This document shows positions 49,476 through 59,120 of a DNA stretch of 64,000 nucleotides, piece after piece (positions within the stretch are counted from its first letter, which is position 1; every line of letters starts with the position of its first letter). The position numbers and the translations under genes were made by a program. The stretch lies in assembly GCA_018069465.1 (NCBI GenBank), contig JAGPUW010000007.1:1-64000 (forward strand), read 5' to 3'. The notes beneath the pieces were generated by a model. That model was not told the DNA's origin, did not search any database, and saw only the letters and a list, made by a program, of their open reading frames with translations. Origin of the DNA: Gammaproteobacteria bacterium (GTDB taxonomy: Bacteria > Pseudomonadota > Gammaproteobacteria > Pseudomonadales > Porticoccaceae).

Positions 49476-51278
49476 TTAGCTTTCTGCTTTGTTCAAAACT
49501 TTATTGGCAGGGGCCTCAGAAAACAGTCCGCCGCACACCTGATTGCGTCCCCCGTCCTTCGCCCGGTACAAATATTTATCAGCGGCAGAAATCAAGGCAT
49601 CCAAAGACAGGTTGCCCTGATCATTTTCAGCCGCGCCAAGACTCACGGTCAAAGCCATATTGTCGAGCTTACTCGGCAAGCTCATGACTGACACTTTCTC
49701 ACGCAAGCGCTCGGCAATAATTCGAGCCGTTTCACCGGGTGTTTCAGGCAGGAAGATAATAAACTCCTCACCACCCCAACGGGCAAGACAATCACCGGTC
49801 CTGATTTCTTCACCCAGGGCATTGGCTATCAAAACCAGAATTTCATCACCCTGAGTGTGGCCGTAGCGGTCATTGATTCTTTTAAAACGATCAATATCCA
49901 GCAAAATAACCGACATCGGGCGACTCTTGCGCAGCCCGACATCCCAAACAGGATTGACGATATTGTAAAAAGCACGCCGATTGTTAATTTCTGTCAGGGG
50001 GTCAAGATTCGATAATGATTCCGCAATCTGCTTTTCTTCTTGAACAATGCGGAATTTATCGGCCAGCGCCATCGCCAGTAAAATAGCATCGGCCATCGAG
50101 CCAAGCTCAACGGCGCGATAGCTCAGCACGCTATAGGGCATAAAACCCCATACCACCATGGCTGTGACACAGGCGCCAGTGACATGGGCAATCGATCCGA
50201 TGAGGAAGTATTTAGCCGATTGATTACCTTTTAAATATGCTACTGCACCCAGTAGTACCATTAACACGGAAAAAATGAATACAAATGAAAATGACAAGAG
50301 TAGCGCCGATATTTGCGCACCCACAGCAACGGAGGCACATTGAGCCAGTAAAAACCCAATACAGATCAAGCGTATTAGACGGTGAAGCTTTGGCAAGTTC
50401 TGTTTGGTATTGAGAAATTGAGCGGCAAACAAAAGCCCGGTTACGGCGTAAAGCATCATCAATACGGGATTTGACCATTGCTGCCAAACTAAGGACTCGG
50501 GCCAAAGCCACATAAAGCCGTGCCCTGTATAAGCAATATTCGTTGCCAAAAAGGCCGTGACATACACACTGTAAAAAAGGTAGCGGGCATTTTTGAGGCT
50601 AAAAAAAAGCATCAGGTTATAGGCCAGCAGCGTAAACATGCCGCCGTATATAAACCCATAACTATAGTTTTCAACGGTCTGCTCCCCGCCTGCTTTATTA
50701 ATATCTTGCAGATAAATGGGCAACAACATAGGGTCCGGCGATGCAGCGCGAATAAAAACCCGCGTTATTCCCGCTGGGAAGTCATGATCGAAAACAAAGT
50801 AGCGACTCTTCGTCGCTCTTTGAGAAAAGGCAAGGCTGTCACCAGCGTGATGGCTTTCGACCTGCCCGCCATGAACAAAGTAGACATCGAGTTCATCCAG
50901 CCAGGAATTTTTAATCGACAGGCGTTTCGACAAATCAGTGCCTATGGGATTGGTGAATTCGAAACCAAGCCAAACCGGCCGAGCACCAATACCCAGGTTC
51001 AAAGGCAAAGCAGAGGTCGTAAATCCACCGCTGTCATACAGATCTTGGGCCTCGTCTACGCTCAGCGTAGTAGCCATCGGCACCTGATAATAGGCAGACC
51101 TTTGAATATCTTGTACCTGCTTATTACTGCTGGGCAGCGAAGCGGCTGTAGCCAGGCCACTCGACAAGAGTAAAAAAAAGGCAACAAGACTTAGCCCCTG
51201 CTGTGAAAAGATAAATCGATAATCAGTAACAGTAATTTTTATTATTTTTACCGAAGTACGCCACCCTGGCTGAATCAA
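49476..51278 (-). CDS. 7TMR-DISM diguanylate cyclase
   Basis: The ~600-residue protein has a signal peptide, a periplasmic 7TMR-DISMED2 sensor (about 50-190), seven membrane helices (about 200-400) and a C-terminal GGDEF domain with an intact GGEEF at 504-508 (numbered from the TTG at 51284). An RTGD inhibition site lies five residues before it (495-498), so the cyclase should be product-inhibited. A TTG at 51278 is the likely start, with AAGGAG 7 bases upstream. The sensed signal is unknown; c-di-GMP made here could feed the PilZ protein at 60676. Confidence 0.93.
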   Translation of the reverse strand: MIQPGWRTSVKIIKITVTDYRFIFSQQGLSLVAFFLLLSSGLATAASLPSSNKQVQDIQRSAYYQVPMATTLSVDEAQDLYDSGGFTTSALPLNLGIGARPVWLGFEFTNPIGTDLSKRLSIKNSWLDELDVYFVHGGQVESHHAGDSLAFSQRATKSRYFVFDHDFPAGITRVFIRAASPDPMLLPIYLQDINKAGGEQTVENYSYGFIYGGMFTLLAYNLMLFFSLKNARYLFYSVYVTAFLATNIAYTGHGFMWLWPESLVWQQWSNPVLMMLYAVTGLLFAAQFLNTKQNLPKLHRLIRLICIGFLLAQCASVAVGAQISALLLSFSFVFIFSVLMVLLGAVAYLKGNQSAKYFLIGSIAHVTGACVTAMVVWGFMPYSVLSYRAVELGSMADAILLAMALADKFRIVQEEKQIAESLSNLDPLTEINNRRAFYNIVNPVWDVGLRKSRPMSVILLDIDRFKRINDRYGHTQGDEILVLIANALGEEIRTGDCLARWGGEEFIIFLPETPGETARIIAERLREKVSVMSLPSKLDNMALTVSLGAAENDQGNLSLDALISAADKYLYRAKDGGRNQVCGGLFSEAPANKVLNKAES

Positions 51279-51349
51279 ATACAAACTCCTTAATGGCGCT
51301 TATTAATAGCGCTTAGTAGCTCATCGTATTTCGAGCAACCGAGAGCACT

Positions 51350-51724
51350 TTAGGTGGCAGGTTCAACGGGCCGTACATCAGCTAACTCCTCATCGGTAAA
51401 AAGACGTGTACGAATCATAAAGCGTAAACCGAGGGGAATTTCAAGGGAAAAGCTGGAGCCCCGCCCTTCGACAACATCGACGATGGTATGGCAATTTTTA
51501 TAGTATTCAAACTGATCTGCATGCATATAAAAACCGCAGCCGTGAATATCGCCCAGGTAGAGATCCCGACCGCCGAGGCGAAACTCACCGGCGAGAAAAC
51601 ACATGGGCGCAGAGCCATCACAACAGCCACCACTTTGGTGAAACATCAGCTCACCATGCTTGTCGCGCAAGCGCTCGATCACCTTGGCCGCTGCCTCAGT
51701 CACGCTAACTCGTTCAAGGGGCAT
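51350..51724 (-). CDS. DUF779 protein
   Basis: The 124-residue protein has the DUF779 pattern: HQSGGCCDGSAPMC, LGDIHGCGFYM and SSFSLEIPLGLRFM-TRLFTDEE. The Cys/His content suggests metal or redox binding, but no activity is known. The family is often linked to NAD-dependent aldehyde dehydrogenase genes, as here, where it follows one. Confidence 0.9.
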   Translation of the reverse strand: MPLERVSVTEAAAKVIERLRDKHGELMFHQSGGCCDGSAPMCFLAGEFRLGGRDLYLGDIHGCGFYMHADQFEYYKNCHTIVDVVEGRGSSFSLEIPLGLRFMIRTRLFTDEELADVRPVEPAT

Positions 51725-51805
51725 GGTGAGCTACCTCTGTGGTGGATGTGGTGAGTTGGTGAATTGACACGTCTTTCATGTACCAATTCATACCAACCGT
51801 TTCTC

Positions 51806-53302
51806 TTAAAAGAAACCCTGCCTATTTTTATCATAGGAAATCAAGATGTTCTTGGTATTGCGGTAGTGATCAAGCGCCATAGCATGGGTCTCACGGCCAA
51901 TACCGGAGTTTTTATAGCCGCCAAACGAAGCCCCAGCAGGGTAGGTGTGATAGCAGTTGGCAAACACGCGCCCCGCCTCTATACCGCGAGTAAACTTCTG
52001 CATCTGGTGTATATCTCTTGTCCAGACACCAGCCGACAGGCCGTATTGGGTGTCATTGGCAATCTCAAGAGCTTCGTCGTCGTCTTTAAAGGTTGTCACA
52101 CATAACACTGGGCCGAAGATTTCCTCCTGGAAAATTCGCATTTTATTATGCCCTTTAAAAACCGTTGGCTGAATATAATAACCATCGGGGTAAACCTCGT
52201 TGTCGTAGCTCTCACCACCGATGAGCAGTTCAGCGCCTTCCTGTTTACCAATATCCAGATAACTCATTATTTTCTGATATTGATCGTTAGAAGATTGAGC
52301 GCCCATCATGGTTTCAAGCGAGTAGGGGTCGCCCATCTTGACGGCCGCAACCCGTACCAGACATTTTTCGATGAATTTTTCGTAAATATTTTCGTGGATT
52401 AATGCTCGGGTGGGACTGGTACACGCCTGCCCCTGACTCAAAACAAAAAATACAAAGCCTTCAATGGCCTTATCGAGAAATTCGTCATCCTGGTCCATCA
52501 CGCTTTCCAGGAAAATATTCGGCGCTTTGCCCCCTAGTTCAAGGGATGCGGGAATAATATTGTCGGCAGCGTATTGCAGAATCAGTCGACCCGTTGATGT
52601 TTCACCAGTAAATGCGACCTTTTTAATACCCGGATGGGATGCCAGGGGCTTACCACACTCGGCACCAAAGCCTGTCACCACATTCAGCACGCCCGGTGGC
52701 AAAATGCCTTCCATCAACTCCAACAACAACAGCATCGACATGGGCGACTGCTCGGCCGTCTTCATGACAATGCAATTACCAGCGGCCAGAGCCGGGGCAA
52801 TTTTCCAGGAGGCCATGAGCAGGGGGAAGTTCCAGGGGATGATCTGGCCGACCACGCCAAGGGGTTCGTGGACTTCCTGTGAGACCAGGTTCTCGTCAAT
52901 ATCACTGATGGATCCCGCTTCAGCACGAATCACTCCGGCAAAATAGCGAAGTTCACCAGCGGAAATGGGAATATCAGCGCCCATGGTCTCACGCAGGCAT
53001 TTGCCAATATCGCAAGTTTCGACCAAGGCCAATGCCTCAACATTTTGCTCGATACAATCTGCTAACTTGTTAAGGATGGCACTGCGCTCAACGATCGAGA
53101 TTTTACCCCAGGCTGGAGCCGCCGCGGTGGCTGCTTCAACGGCAGCGTCGACATCCTTTTCATTAGACTGGGCAATGCGCGCTATAAAGCTCTTATCTAT
53201 TGGTGAGTGATTATCAAAATAATTGCCATCAATCGGGGCTACCCACTTGCCACCAATGTAATTTTCGTACTGTTCTTTAAACTCGGGCCGTTGATAAGCC
53301 AT
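51806..53302 (-). CDS. NAD-dependent aldehyde dehydrogenase, ExaC/AldB-like
   Basis: The 498-residue enzyme oxidises an aldehyde, probably acetaldehyde or another short aldehyde. The catalytic Glu is in LELGGKAP (about 260) and the Cys in GQACTSP (about 300); PWNFPLLMASWKIAPALAAGN is the standard NAD-site region. FANCYHTYPAGASFGGYKNSGIGRE near the end and the DUF779 neighbour point to the ExaC/AldB group. GGGAG lies 7 bases before the ATG. Confidence 0.92.
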   Translation of the reverse strand: MAYQRPEFKEQYENYIGGKWVAPIDGNYFDNHSPIDKSFIARIAQSNEKDVDAAVEAATAAAPAWGKISIVERSAILNKLADCIEQNVEALALVETCDIGKCLRETMGADIPISAGELRYFAGVIRAEAGSISDIDENLVSQEVHEPLGVVGQIIPWNFPLLMASWKIAPALAAGNCIVMKTAEQSPMSMLLLLELMEGILPPGVLNVVTGFGAECGKPLASHPGIKKVAFTGETSTGRLILQYAADNIIPASLELGGKAPNIFLESVMDQDDEFLDKAIEGFVFFVLSQGQACTSPTRALIHENIYEKFIEKCLVRVAAVKMGDPYSLETMMGAQSSNDQYQKIMSYLDIGKQEGAELLIGGESYDNEVYPDGYYIQPTVFKGHNKMRIFQEEIFGPVLCVTTFKDDDEALEIANDTQYGLSAGVWTRDIHQMQKFTRGIEAGRVFANCYHTYPAGASFGGYKNSGIGRETHAMALDHYRNTKNILISYDKNRQGFF

Positions 53303-53330
53303 ATTGATCTCCCACGTATCTAATTAACAA

Positions 53331-53353
53331 TTTATAGTTTTTACCTGCCAGGT
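53331..53353 (-). promoter_or_regulatory. Candidate promoter/operator of the aldehyde dehydrogenase gene
   Basis: A -10-like TATAAA (53331-53336) has just upstream of it the perfect 5+1+5 palindrome ACCTGCCAGGT (53343-53353), where a repressor could block the promoter spacer. No good -35 was found. Confidence 0.35.
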
Positions 53354-53413
53354 CTTTAGCAAGCGAGCCACTTATGCCATCCCTTGCCAGCATTCTCTTA
53401 CAAAAGGACGAAG

Positions 53414-53453
53414 CGTTTAGTGCGAACTCTCAGGTTAAGAGCTGCACCAAACG
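53414..53453 (-). other. Strong hairpin between yjbQ and the aldehyde dehydrogenase gene
   Basis: On the minus strand CGTTTGGTGC pairs with GCACTAAACG (10 bp, one G-U), then after a small internal loop CTCT pairs with AGAG. CTTTTG follows weakly. It could be the yjbQ terminator or a structured leader; no integron attC core was recognised. Confidence 0.45.
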
Positions 53454-53525
53454 ACACCGATTATGTCTCTAGTCCCGAGTGAGCACAAGAACCCTCTGGC
53501 AAGCTCTGCAACAGGCCCGGTGCCC

Positions 53526-53930
53526 CTACGTCAAGTGCACGATCACCTGCCGCCTGCCCGGCTGATGGCGGTGCTCCCAAATATACACCCCCTGCCAGGT
53601 GCCCAGCGCCAACTCACCGTCCAGCACCGGAATCGACACACTGCTCGCGGTCAACGCCGCTTTAATATGCGCCGGCATGTCATCGGAGCCTTCAAGCGTG
53701 TGGGTATAGAGCGGATCATTCTCGGGCACCAGACGATTGAGCCAGTTTTCAAGATCTCTGCGCGCGGACGGGTCATAGCTTTCCTGTATCAACAGACTGG
53801 CCGAGGTATGTTGAATAAACAGTGTGCACAGCCCCTCATCCACACCCGCCCCCCGCACAACGGCCAAAAGCTCGGCGCTAATATCGAGTAAGCCCTGGCG
53901 CTTAACATCGATAGATAGTGTGGCAATCAT
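53526..53930 (-). CDS. yjbQ: YjbQ family protein (UPF0047)
   Basis: The 134-residue protein has the family sequences CTLFIQHTSASLLIQE, THTLEGSDDMPAHIKA and GTWQGVYIWEHR, whose His and Glu residues form the metal-binding site. Some YjbQ proteins have weak thiamine-phosphate synthase activity, but the physiological role is uncertain. It is divergent from trmA. Confidence 0.92.
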   Translation of the reverse strand: MIATLSIDVKRQGLLDISAELLAVVRGAGVDEGLCTLFIQHTSASLLIQESYDPSARRDLENWLNRLVPENDPLYTHTLEGSDDMPAHIKAALTASSVSIPVLDGELALGTWQGVYIWEHRHQPGRRQVIVHLT

Positions 53931-54005
53931 TTACTCAGGCCCCTCTATTGTTTGCCGCTTAAGCGCTTTAATTAACGCTATAATAAATGTTTTTCTGGAG
54001 CCACT

Positions 54006-55115
54006 GTGACTGATATCGACCCCGCCACCTACGACCAGCAGTTACAGGACAAGGTGGCCACTTTGCAGGCGCGCTTTCTGGGGCTTGAACTACCGCCACT
54101 CGACACCTATCCCTCGGCACCACTCAACTATCGCATGCGCGCCGAGTTTAAGGTTTGGCAACAAGAGGGCCGCGCCGACTACGCCATGTACCGCCAGGGC
54201 GAGCACAGGCAAGCCTATATCATCGACGCATTCCCCCAGGGTTCCACCACCATCGAAGCCTTAATGCCGCCACTGCTGGCGCAAATCAACCAGTGCGACA
54301 TTCTCCGCCAGCGCCTGTTTAGCGTGGAGTTTTTGACTACTTTGAGTGGCGAAGCGGTGATCACCCTGCTCTACCATCGCCCCCTCGATGACATTTGGGA
54401 AGAGCGCGCCAAAGCGCTCGCCGCCCACATGAAGACAGATATTATCGGTCGCAGTCGCAAGCAAAAGGTGGTGATTGGCCGAGATTATGTGATTGAAAAG
54501 TTGCAGGTCGATGGGCGTACCTACACCTATCAGCAAAAAGAAACGGGCTTTACCCAGCCCAATGCCCGCGTCAATGAAAAAATGCTCGACTGGACTCGCC
54601 AACACAGCGCTCATTTTGCTGGCGATTTACTAGAACTCTATTGCGGCAACGGCAATTTTACTGCGGTGCTGGCGCAGAATTTTAAGCGTGTATTGGCCAC
54701 AGAGATTGCCAAAATCTCCGTCAACTCCGCGACTTATAATTTTGCTGCCAATAAGATTGAAAACATTGAGGTTGTGCGCCTCTCCAGTGAAGAGATTACG
54801 CAGGCACTCAACGAGGTCAGACCCTTTCGCCGCCTGCGCCATATTGATTTAAAAAGCTACGAATTCTCAACTGTTTTTGTCGATCCACCCAGAGCCGGGC
54901 TCGATGACGACACGCTCGAATTGCTGCGCCGTTTTGACAATATTATTTATATTTCCTGCAATCCCGAAACCCTGCACGCCAATCTGCTCGCACTGGATAG
55001 TAGCCATAGCATTGAACACTTTGCCGCCTTCGACCAGTTCCCCTACACCCCTCACCTCGAAGCGGGTGCGGTGTTAAAAAAACGCGCATCCAGCAAAGCC
55101 GATCAAGCCGAGTAG
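54006..55115 (+). CDS. trmA: tRNA (uracil-5-)-methyltransferase TrmA
   Basis: The 369-residue enzyme makes ribothymidine at position 54 of tRNA. The catalytic nucleophile is C318 in YISCNPETL and the general base E352 in HLEAG, spaced as in E. coli (C324, E358); FTQPNARVNEKM and LLELYCGNGNFT are SAM-site sequences. It starts at a GTG with GGAG upstream. Confidence 0.96.
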   Translation: MTDIDPATYDQQLQDKVATLQARFLGLELPPLDTYPSAPLNYRMRAEFKVWQQEGRADYAMYRQGEHRQAYIIDAFPQGSTTIEALMPPLLAQINQCDILRQRLFSVEFLTTLSGEAVITLLYHRPLDDIWEERAKALAAHMKTDIIGRSRKQKVVIGRDYVIEKLQVDGRTYTYQQKETGFTQPNARVNEKMLDWTRQHSAHFAGDLLELYCGNGNFTAVLAQNFKRVLATEIAKISVNSATYNFAANKIENIEVVRLSSEEITQALNEVRPFRRLRHIDLKSYEFSTVFVDPPRAGLDDDTLELLRRFDNIIYISCNPETLHANLLALDSSHSIEHFAAFDQFPYTPHLEAGAVLKKRASSKADQAE

Positions 55116-55603
55116 TAAAGACCGGAAGCTTCACCAGCCGGCTTTGGCACACCCTCGTCGAGCAGCTTTTTAGCAGCATCGAGAACGAAGTCTCCGAAGG
55201 CTTTTTCAGTCTCAAGCCGCTCCCGATCAAAGGCTTTGCGCTGCTCGCGGGACAGGGATTTCCAGGCGTCGAGAATAGGAATATGTGCGGTGGCGTCGGC
55301 GACCTGAAAAAACACACTGTAAGCCTCGGACTCCCGCGCATCCGGGTTAATCTGTGTCAACAGCCAGGAGATGCGTAGGCAAGCTTCCGTGACGCTCAAC
55401 TCCTCTGCAACCAGAGCCCGCGCCAAAATGGTGATGCTTTTACTCGTCTCTGCCGTTTTATCCTTGAGCTGCTGCTCAAAGGCCAGTTTTGCCTTTTCAC
55501 GCTCGACATCAACGCGCTGCAATTTTCGATGCAGATGCAGCGCATAACTGGCCAAAGCCACGACAATAACAACTGCCATTACGATTAAAAAAACCACAAA
55601 CAC
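55103..55603 (-). CDS. DUF2489 protein
   Basis: The 166-residue protein has one N-terminal membrane helix (about 2-22), a coiled coil, and a helical domain ITILARALVAEELSVTEACLRISWLL matching DUF2489. The function is unknown. It overlaps the end of trmA on the opposite strand by 13 bases. Confidence 0.85.
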   Translation of the reverse strand: MFVVFLIVMAVVIVVALASYALHLHRKLQRVDVEREKAKLAFEQQLKDKTAETSKSITILARALVAEELSVTEACLRISWLLTQINPDARESEAYSVFFQVADATAHIPILDAWKSLSREQRKAFDRERLETEKAFGDFVLDAAKKLLDEGVPKPAGEASGLYYSA

Positions 55604-55644
55604 CTCAGTAAAAAAATAAAAAATATAGGCCTGACAAAGCCCGT

Positions 55645-56607
55645 TTACGCCAGGCCCGCAGTCCTTAAAAAGATCAAGCCACAGACCACGATCACAAAGG
55701 AAAACAGACCACCCAGCAAAACAATATTGGCCGCCATCTTTGCATTGCCGCCAAACACCTGGGCAAAAACCACGCTAATGGTGGAGGTCGGTGAAGACAG
55801 AACCAAAAACACAATGCCCAACTCCATGCCCCGCAAGCCGCAATACCAGGCAATGGGCACACCCAGCGCAGGCATTAGCAAGCATTTATACAGTGCCGCG
55901 CCCCAACCGGCGAGACTGGGGCTGCGCAACTGGGCGAAGTCCAGCGAGGCACCGACATTAATTAACACCAGCGGTACCGTCAACTGCCCTAAAAGTCGAC
56001 CACTATTAGCCAGCGCCTCCGGCAATTTGAACTCAATGGCACCGGCTATCGTACCCAGCACGACACTAATAATAATGGGGTTTTTGGCAATATCGGAGAG
56101 ATAATTTTTTGCGGAACTACCCTCTTGGTGATCCGCATTTTGCGCGTAAAACTTGAGCACGCTAATGGAATAAATATTATTAAAAATAATATAAATGCCC
56201 ATCGGCAGCGAGGCCAGAGCCACACCTTCAACACCATAGACATTGTAGGCCATGGCGAGACCTGAAATCAGTAAATTGCCACGGGTAGCACCCTGGATAA
56301 AAACGCCTCTATCCGCGCGTTGCGAAACAATCAGTCGCGACAAAGCCCAGGCCAGCAAAGACATGAAGACCAACAGGGCCACACTTACATAAAGAAAACG
56401 CGGCGCCTGGGTAATACTTAATTCAGCACTCGACAGGGATAAAAAAAGCATGGTCGGCGCGGCAAAATTAAACACAATGCGCGAGCCATCCCGCAGAAAA
56501 TCCTCACTCAGCCAGCCCATGCGGCGCAGTAATACACCCAACGCGGTGAGCAGATAGACCGGTAGAATTGCGGTGAAAACAAAACCGATAACCTCAAGAT
56601 GCTGCAC
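55645..56607 (-). CDS. AEC-family transporter
   Basis: The 320-residue protein has about ten membrane helices in two halves and the auxin-efflux-carrier family pattern: LTALGVLLRRMGWLSEDF, FNFAAPTMLFLSL and NPIIISVVLGTIAGA. The substrate is probably a small organic acid or amino acid, but cannot be predicted. It starts at a GTG and lies just downstream of rmuC. Confidence 0.9.
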   Translation of the reverse strand: MQHLEVIGFVFTAILPVYLLTALGVLLRRMGWLSEDFLRDGSRIVFNFAAPTMLFLSLSSAELSITQAPRFLYVSVALLVFMSLLAWALSRLIVSQRADRGVFIQGATRGNLLISGLAMAYNVYGVEGVALASLPMGIYIIFNNIYSISVLKFYAQNADHQEGSSAKNYLSDIAKNPIIISVVLGTIAGAIEFKLPEALANSGRLLGQLTVPLVLINVGASLDFAQLRSPSLAGWGAALYKCLLMPALGVPIAWYCGLRGMELGIVFLVLSSPTSTISVVFAQVFGGNAKMAANIVLLGGLFSFVIVVCGLIFLRTAGLA

Positions 56608-56646
56608 TACTGAGCACCTCTAGTCCTTGCGCTTGCCGCCTATCAC

Positions 56647-58020
56647 TCACCGTTTCAGGTCGCTATCGTCAGTCGGCTCGGGGAGCACTGTTTGCTCGGC
56701 CAGTTGAGCGTCATCTGCCAATTTAACCGGCATCTCACGGCGGGTTCTCGCACCCAGAGTTTTCAGTCCCTCTACGCGCTTAAGCAGATTACCCCGACCC
56801 GAAATCAAACGCTTGCGTGTGCTAGTCCATGCCTCCTGACTCTTATCTAGATGCCTGCCGATATCCTCCAAGCCCTCCGCCAGCAACACGAACTGGTCGT
56901 AGAGGCCACCGGCCTGAGCGGCAATTTTTTCTGCATTTAAATTTTGATCGGCATAACGCCAAATATTGTGAATAGTGCGCAAGGTGGCCAGCAGTGTACT
57001 GGGGCTGACAAGAATAATGCCCTTGTCGTAGGCGTCGCTAAACAACTGGTGATCGTGTTCAATCGCCAACATAAAGGCCGCTTCGACGGGTATAAAAATC
57101 AGCACGAAGTCGAGGCTATTGATGCCCTCCAACTGCTCGTAGGCCTTGCGATTAAGTCCCGTGACATGGGCGCGCAAAGAGGCGATGTGTGCTTTGAGGC
57201 TGCGCCCACGCTGTTGCTCATCATCACTGCGACAAAAACATTCGTAATCTTTGAGCGAGACTTTGGCATCGATAACAATATCGCGCTGATCGGGTAAGTG
57301 TAGAATCACATCCGGGTTGCGTCGCCGACCCTGTTCATCTTGCAGGGCCACCTGAGTTTGGTACTCCCTGCCCTTGCGCAGGCCCGACTCTTCGAGCAAG
57401 CGCTCAAGGATCAGCTCACCCCAGTTACCCTGAAATTTATTATCGCCCTTCAGGGCATTGGCCAGCTTTATTGCATCCTGACCAATCTGCTGTGTCTGGT
57501 TTTGCAGCTCGCCAATTTTACCCTCCAGACGATTGCGCTGAGCACTCTCCTTGTCGTAAACGTCTTCAACCTTCTTGCGAAAATCGGCCAGCTCTTTACG
57601 CAGGGGCGCGACAGTCGTATCTAAAGTTTCTCTGCTGCTGCGTGAAAACGATGCCTGTTTATTATCAAAAATTCGATTCGCCAGATTTTCAAACTCCTTA
57701 GCCATAGTGCTGCGTGTGTGCTCAAGCAAGGCAATTTGCTCCTGAGCCCGCAGCGTTGCAGATTCTAGCTGTACTGCGAGGGCGCTATTATTCCCACTTA
57801 AGGCAAGGTTCTGCTGCCGCAAATCAGACACCTCAAGCTCTAAACTTGCCTCGCTTTTCTCAAGGTGTTGCTTGTCGCGAACCAAAGTAGCGATCTCGAC
57901 TTGCACAGAGGCGTCGCGACGGCTTAATCGCCAATAAAACACCAGAGCAGCCAGAATCCCGCCAGCAAGAGCGGCAAGAAAAATCCATAGCAAGGGGAAA
58001 GAGGGCGGGAGTGAAGTCAT
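56647..58020 (-). CDS. rmuC: DNA recombination protein RmuC
   Basis: The 457-residue protein has one N-terminal membrane helix (about 10-29), a long coiled coil (about 35-185) and the RmuC nuclease-like domain (about 190-400) with FQGNWGELILERLLEESGL and IVIDAKVSLKDYE, a PD-(D/E)XK-like D-x-K. It limits recombination at inverted repeats in E. coli. A dispersed inverted-end repeat happens to lie just upstream of it. Confidence 0.94.
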   Translation of the reverse strand: MTSLPPSFPLLWIFLAALAGGILAALVFYWRLSRRDASVQVEIATLVRDKQHLEKSEASLELEVSDLRQQNLALSGNNSALAVQLESATLRAQEQIALLEHTRSTMAKEFENLANRIFDNKQASFSRSSRETLDTTVAPLRKELADFRKKVEDVYDKESAQRNRLEGKIGELQNQTQQIGQDAIKLANALKGDNKFQGNWGELILERLLEESGLRKGREYQTQVALQDEQGRRRNPDVILHLPDQRDIVIDAKVSLKDYECFCRSDDEQQRGRSLKAHIASLRAHVTGLNRKAYEQLEGINSLDFVLIFIPVEAAFMLAIEHDHQLFSDAYDKGIILVSPSTLLATLRTIHNIWRYADQNLNAEKIAAQAGGLYDQFVLLAEGLEDIGRHLDKSQEAWTSTRKRLISGRGNLLKRVEGLKTLGARTRREMPVKLADDAQLAEQTVLPEPTDDSDLKR

Positions 58021-58075
58021 ATTGAGGATTTTAACAGTTCAGCTCCCGCCAATGGGGTAAAATACGTACTGACTT

Positions 58076-58239
58076 GGGAGCCTCTTGATTAAGTCTGGAC
58101 GAAGCAGGCTGTGCTTTAGGGTGTTCAGATTCAAGGCGCAAACCGCACGTAATAGCGAGCTATTGCGAAGGGTTGCAACGCAGAAGCTGAATATTCTAAC
58201 GTGCGGTATGCAAGTTCATGGCTTGATCAAGAGACTCCC
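58076..58239. repeat. Dispersed ~163-bp repeat with inverted ends, copy 2
   Basis: This second copy of the element at 31441 begins GGGAGCCTCTTGATTAAG and ends CTTGATCAAGAGACTCCC, so its ends are nearly perfect 18-base inverted repeats. It is in the divergent gap between rmuC and murI, and its two arms are better preserved than in copy 1. Confidence 0.85.
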
Positions 58240-58303
58240 TTGCTAGCCGGCCCCACATCAACGCCACACACCAACGCAACCCTGTACGAGGCAGCTCACT
58301 CCA

Positions 58304-59113
58304 TTGACAAACACGGCATCTGCTAAAATTCTGGTCTTCGATTCCGGTGTTGGCGGCCTGAGTATTCTTCAAGCGCTGCAACAAGCACTACCGGGCTGCG
58401 AATATACCTACGCCTCCGACAATCAAGCCTTCCCCTATGGCACCAAAAATGCTGACTTTTTAATTCAGCGCGTCCACACCGTGTTGCAGGCACTGATCGA
58501 AAAAACCCGGCCAGACCTAATCGTCGTCGCCTGCAATACGGCCAGTACGCTGGTATTGCCACATATTCGCCAACATTTCTCCATTCCCATAGTGGGTGTA
58601 GTTCCCGCTATCAAGCCTGCAGCCCTGCTATCAAAAACGGGCATCATCGGCTTGCTCGCCACCCCGGGAACCGTGGCCAGACCCTACACAAAGAACTTAG
58701 TACAAGAATTCGCCAACGACTGCGAGGTGGTCAGCGTCGGCAGCGCTGAGCTCGTGACATTGGCCGAGCAATCACTACGGGGCACGCCACCGCCGCTAGA
58801 GACATTGAGCGGGATTTTAAAACCCTTGTTTGATAAACATCAGCTCGACACCATCGTCCTTGCCTGCACGCATTTCCCTTTAATTAAAGATCAGTTAATA
58901 AAGGCAGCACCGCGCCCTGTTAATTGGGTTGATTCTGGAGAGGCTATCGCACGCAGAGTTAGCACCCTGCTTACAAACAGTGCTTCTATAAAACCCCCGC
59001 AGTACAGCACGCTACACACAGCAATATTCACCATGGCCAGCAACGATATCGACTTACTTGGGGATGCCCTGAATAAATTTGACCTGGACCGTATTGATTA
59101 TATACAGCTCTAG
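58304..59113 (+). CDS. murI: Glutamate racemase MurI
   Basis: The 269-residue enzyme supplies D-glutamate for peptidoglycan. The two catalytic Cys are C77 (ACNTAS) and C188 (ACTHFPL), with the start motif DSGVGG at 13-18. It begins at a TTG. It converges with the ATPase gene, with seven bases between stops. Confidence 0.95.
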   Translation: MTNTASAKILVFDSGVGGLSILQALQQALPGCEYTYASDNQAFPYGTKNADFLIQRVHTVLQALIEKTRPDLIVVACNTASTLVLPHIRQHFSIPIVGVVPAIKPAALLSKTGIIGLLATPGTVARPYTKNLVQEFANDCEVVSVGSAELVTLAEQSLRGTPPPLETLSGILKPLFDKHQLDTIVLACTHFPLIKDQLIKAAPRPVNWVDSGEAIARRVSTLLTNSASIKPPQYSTLHTAIFTMASNDIDLLGDALNKFDLDRIDYIQL

Positions 59114-59120
59114 TGGGGCG

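Noticed and set aside
53414-53453. Integron attC site
   Set aside because: The hairpin lacks the R'/R'' GTTRRRY and RYYYAAC cores and no integrase or cassette array is present.
58196-58384. 62-codon minus-strand frame across the repeat and murI
   Set aside because: It runs through the non-coding repeat and antisense to murI.
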